A DNA stretch of 64,000 nucleotides from Listeria_A hofi (GTDB taxonomy: Bacteria; Bacillota; Bacilli; Lactobacillales; Listeriaceae). Under the pieces are notes generated by a model that was given only the letters and a program-made list of their open reading frames with translations, was not told where the DNA came from and did not search any database. Shown here piece after piece: positions 61,598-64,000 of this stretch (position 1 is its first letter; every line of letters starts with the position of its first letter). Made by a program: the position numbers and the translations under genes. Location: NCBI RefSeq assembly GCF_963575615.1, contig NZ_CAUYTL010000006.1, forward strand, positions 47,052 through 111,051, read 5' to 3'.

Positions 61598-63100
61598 ATG
61601 GGAAAAAATATGTTAAGAAAAGTAATGAATGTTATGACAGCTACGGCTATAATTGGATCAGGGGTAGTAGGTGGTGTAATCGCGCCATTGTCAACTACAC
61701 AAGCACAAGCGAGTGTGATGCATGAATTAGATTCTAAGTGGACTTCGTATAAATTCCTAAATGCGAATGGAGGGGCTGTTTCTGAAGGTGGCGCTACTCT
61801 GAATAACTCCCTTATTAAACTTACTCAGTCAAATGGCTATTCATATGGTCGCGTACTAGTCAATTCTAAAAATAATTTAGAAGCAGGAAAGGAGTATGAA
61901 ATATCCTATTCTACAAAAGCAACGACAACTGTCGCAAAACATTCCGTGGATGCTCGCGTTTCTCTAGGAACTTTATCCGCAGGAGGACGGATACTTTCTT
62001 CTGGAGCCAAATTTAAAATGACTGCAGGTTCATTAATCATGCTAGATGTAGCAACAAAGAACTCGGCAGGTACAATTACTAATTATAACTTTGACGTAGA
62101 GATCAGTGGTTTAACGATTCAAAAAACACAAGCCCAATTAGAAAAAGATGCGCTTGAAGAGGCGAACAGCGATAAAGTAGCACAAGATAATGCACGTGAA
62201 GCTGTCAATAACCTATTCGAAAATAAGAACCCACAAGGACTAATCACAGCGGATGTGACACAAGAAAGCATTGATAAGGCAAAAGAACTTGTTGACAAAG
62301 TAATGGACCCGACAATAAAGGCAGAGCTTGAGGCGTATATCACAGAAGCCCAAAAACAAGTAGATGCCAAAACAGCGGAAACAGCAGCCGAAGAAGCCCG
62401 CCAAGAAGTGGCAACAAATGCAGTCAAAGAACTTTTTAACAATAATGATGTCACAGGAACGATCAAAGAAAGTACGAATCAAGAAGCCATCGACAATGCA
62501 AAAGAGCTAGTAGCAACTATCACAGATGCAGGCAAAAAAGCAGAATTAGAAGCGCAGATAGTAGAAGCGCAAAAACAACTGACTGATAGAGTTACAGGAA
62601 CAGGTAACACATTTACTTTAAAGCAAGATCGCTATTTGACAGGAAACTACACTGGTAATGCAACCGCGATGAGTGTTGATGTAAACGGCAAACGCTACTA
62701 TGGTGGTAAGGTTAAAGATGGCGCATTCAGTTTCTATGCCTTAGATAAAATCGCGAAAGAAACAGATGAAATTATTGTGAATCTTCATGGTGTTGACAAG
62801 TCTATCAAGACAACTTTCTCAGTAACAGTAAAGTCTTTGAAGAAGGATGCCGCAACAACATCCGCAACATTCACGATGGGTGAGAAGAACATTGTAGGTA
62901 CAGTCACAGGCGATATTAAAACATTCGGAGTTACAATCGATGGCACGCTATACTACGGTGGCACGATTTCACCAGATGGCACCTTCAAATTCTACGCATA
63001 CGATAAGAAAATTAAAGTAGACAGCGTTGTTACAATCGTAGGTTACGATGCCTCAAGAACCAATGTACTATCAGAAGGAAACGTAGAGATTTTAAAATAG
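61598..63100 (+). CDS. secreted repeat protein with two helical repeats and two Ig-like modules
   Basis: A 500-residue paralogue of the product at 57435. Signal peptide cleaved near AQA (residue about 35). N-terminal jelly-roll-like domain with NLEAGKEYEISYS. Two helical repeats (NLFENKNPQG, ELFNNNDVTG), then two Ig-like modules (RYLTGNYTGNATAMSVDVNG, KNIVGTVTGDIKTFGVTIDG). I chose ATG 61598 (GAAAGAGG upstream). Shared leader, signal peptide and domain order show that it and the 57435 gene arose by duplication and differ in repeat number. Confidence 0.78.
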   Translation: MGKNMLRKVMNVMTATAIIGSGVVGGVIAPLSTTQAQASVMHELDSKWTSYKFLNANGGAVSEGGATLNNSLIKLTQSNGYSYGRVLVNSKNNLEAGKEYEISYSTKATTTVAKHSVDARVSLGTLSAGGRILSSGAKFKMTAGSLIMLDVATKNSAGTITNYNFDVEISGLTIQKTQAQLEKDALEEANSDKVAQDNAREAVNNLFENKNPQGLITADVTQESIDKAKELVDKVMDPTIKAELEAYITEAQKQVDAKTAETAAEEARQEVATNAVKELFNNNDVTGTIKESTNQEAIDNAKELVATITDAGKKAELEAQIVEAQKQLTDRVTGTGNTFTLKQDRYLTGNYTGNATAMSVDVNGKRYYGGKVKDGAFSFYALDKIAKETDEIIVNLHGVDKSIKTTFSVTVKSLKKDAATTSATFTMGEKNIVGTVTGDIKTFGVTIDGTLYYGGTISPDGTFKFYAYDKKIKVDSVVTIVGYDASRTNVLSEGNVEILK

Positions 63101-63121
63101 AAAACCAATTTCTATAGCAAC

Positions 63122-63162
63122 CGAGGTGATAAGGAATTCGTAATGGGTTTCTTATCACCCAT
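63122..63162 (+). terminator. hairpin after the last surface-protein gene
   Basis: GAGGTGATAAGGAA pairs with TTCTTATCACCC, but no T-tract follows. The IS remnant begins right after it, so the original terminator tail may have been displaced. Confidence 0.5.
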
Positions 63163-63165
63163 GTG

Positions 63166-63892
63166 TGATGTGCACCGCAAAAGTTAGACCAAAAATCTAG
63201 CTCTTGGGGTTTTTTATTATCGCAAAATATGATGCAGCATTTAAAGTTTATGTAGTACAAGAATATTTAATTGGAAGAAAAAATGATGGAAGATGGCGTG
63301 GAGGAACTTACGAGATCAATGGAGAGCCTTTCATTGACGAATAAACTAAAGAAAGTAAAAAAGAAATAGATGACAAGAGAACAACAGTTAGAACAAGAAA
63401 ATGAGTTACTACGAGCGGAGCTCGCCTTCATAAAAAAGCTCCGAGCTTTTGGGGGAAATATTTCGATCCACCTGCTAAAATTCAAGTCCGAATCATCCGG
63501 GTGCTTCGGCAAAAATTCCGATTAACGCTACTCTTGAAAATCACTGGTATGACTAAGTCTACGTATATGTATTGGCAACACTAATTAGACATGATACCAT
63601 CGAATGATGATTTAGAAACAGTCATTCAGTCTATCTATGAAGAGAATAACCACGACTACGGATACCGTCGTATTGGCTTAGCTGTAAAAAGCGCGACATC
63701 GTAGTGAATCATAAAAAAATACTAAAAATAACTCGAAAATTAGGCCTCCTATGTACAAAATATACGCGTAAATCCAGAACGAAATACCGTACATATAAGG
63801 AAAAATTGGCTGGCTTGAGTCCGGTAGAGTACCGTCTTCAGGTCAGCCAAGAAGTCTAATTAAATTTGGTCCAACTTTTGGGGTTCAGTACA
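63166..63892. mobile_element. decayed IS3-family (IS150-like) element
   Basis: Imperfect 25-bp terminal inverted repeats lie at 63166-63190 (...CCGCAAAAGTTAGACC) and 63868-63892 (GGTCCAACTTTTGGGG...), about 18 of 25 positions matching. The remnant is about 727 bases, against about 1.3-1.5 kb for intact members. Remains of both orfA and orfB are inside. No clear target-site duplication was seen. Confidence 0.75.
63217..63860 (+). pseudogene. broken IS3-family transposase orfA/orfB
   Basis: Fragments in shifting frames read AKYDAAFKVYVVQEYLIGR (orfA start), REQQLEQENELLRAELAFIKKLRAF (end of orfA with the leucine zipper), IQSIYEENNHDYGYRRI (start of the orfB HTH_21 region), KILKITRKLGLLCTKYTRKSRTKYRTYK, and the C-terminal KLAGLSPVEYRLQ. 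Stops interrupt every frame and the DDE catalytic core between the last two fragments is deleted. It cannot encode an active enzyme. Confidence 0.8.
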
Positions 63893-63938
63893 AATAGATT
63901 GTAGTGCTTTAAAAATTCCTTAGCGGGAGTGTAAAATA

Positions 63939-63990
63939 AACTGTGTAAATAATGAATCTTAGTTCATTGTTTATACAGTTTTTCTTTTTT
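63939..63990 (+). terminator. strong terminator hairpin at the right edge
   Basis: An 18-bp stem (AACTGTGTAAATAATGAA with its complement, two G-U pairs) around TCTTAG, followed by TTTCTTTTTT. The gene it serves is not evident; it may belong to an element continuing past the window. Confidence 0.6.
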
Positions 63991-64000
63991 GATACAATGA

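Overview
The window looks like the chromosome of a low-to-mid GC Firmicute, most probably a Listeria from outside the L. monocytogenes clade. The evidence is the gene order acyl-CoA synthetase, tadA, cydABCD (remembered from L. monocytogenes, not searched here), an internalin-type leucine-rich repeat protein, several Crp/PrfA-like regulators, and a family of secreted proteins with repeats like those Listeria genomes annotate as 'toxin Cry1Ac domain D-VI-related'. No rRNA, tRNA, CRISPR array or prophage was seen.

Layout, left part (1-17 kb). The tail of an unidentified protein is followed by a GPH-family sugar symporter, an orphan MazF/PemK toxin with a beheaded antitoxin remnant, and a secreted beta-helix protein. 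An Fst/PepA1-type type I toxin-antitoxin module with its antisense RNA lies in the gap at 4.0-4.3 kb. Then come a GNAT acetyltransferase and an acyl-CoA synthetase on the minus strand, tadA, the cytochrome bd operon cydABCD, and a regulator-HAD phosphatase-MFS operon.

Middle part (17-57 kb). This is dominated by surface polysaccharide synthesis. Two complete Wzx/Wzy-type gene sets lie head to tail. Set 1 (25.2-38.4 kb) begins and ends with paralogous DUF4352-like genes. It carries two GT4 transferases, two nucleotide-sugar dehydrogenases, a Wzz-like modulator and BY-kinase, a flippase, a polymerase, and an initiating cassette of 4,6-dehydratase, sugar-1-phosphate transferase and reductase/epimerase. 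Set 2 (39-57.2 kb) has its own initiating transferase, polymerase, modulator and kinase, two GT2 transferases, UDP-glucose dehydrogenase, flippase, a CDP-glycerol phosphotransferase-like protein, an acyltransferase, a secreted LRR-SGNH hydrolase, an Mga-like regulator, a WecC-type dehydrogenase, a WecG/TagA transferase and a GT4. Predicted precursors (GlcA, GlcNAcA, ManNAcA, a 6-deoxy-HexNAc, glycerol phosphate) point to acidic, decorated polymers. Neither set has a recognisable cognate tyrosine phosphatase.

Flanks of the polysaccharide region. Five paralogous secreted proteins (at 17.0, 22.5, 57.4, 60.3 and 61.6 kb) bracket the two sets. Each has a signal peptide, helical repeats of about 50-74 residues and C-terminal Ig-like modules, with no LPXTG or other known anchor. 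The LRR-SGNH protein inside set 2 has the same kind of Ig-like module, which ties the secreted proteins to the polysaccharide genes. Three Crp-like and two Mga-like regulators sit among them. The simplest reading is one regulated cell-surface island making two polymers plus a modular protein coat that may bind them. The right end holds a decayed IS3-family element and a strong terminator hairpin.
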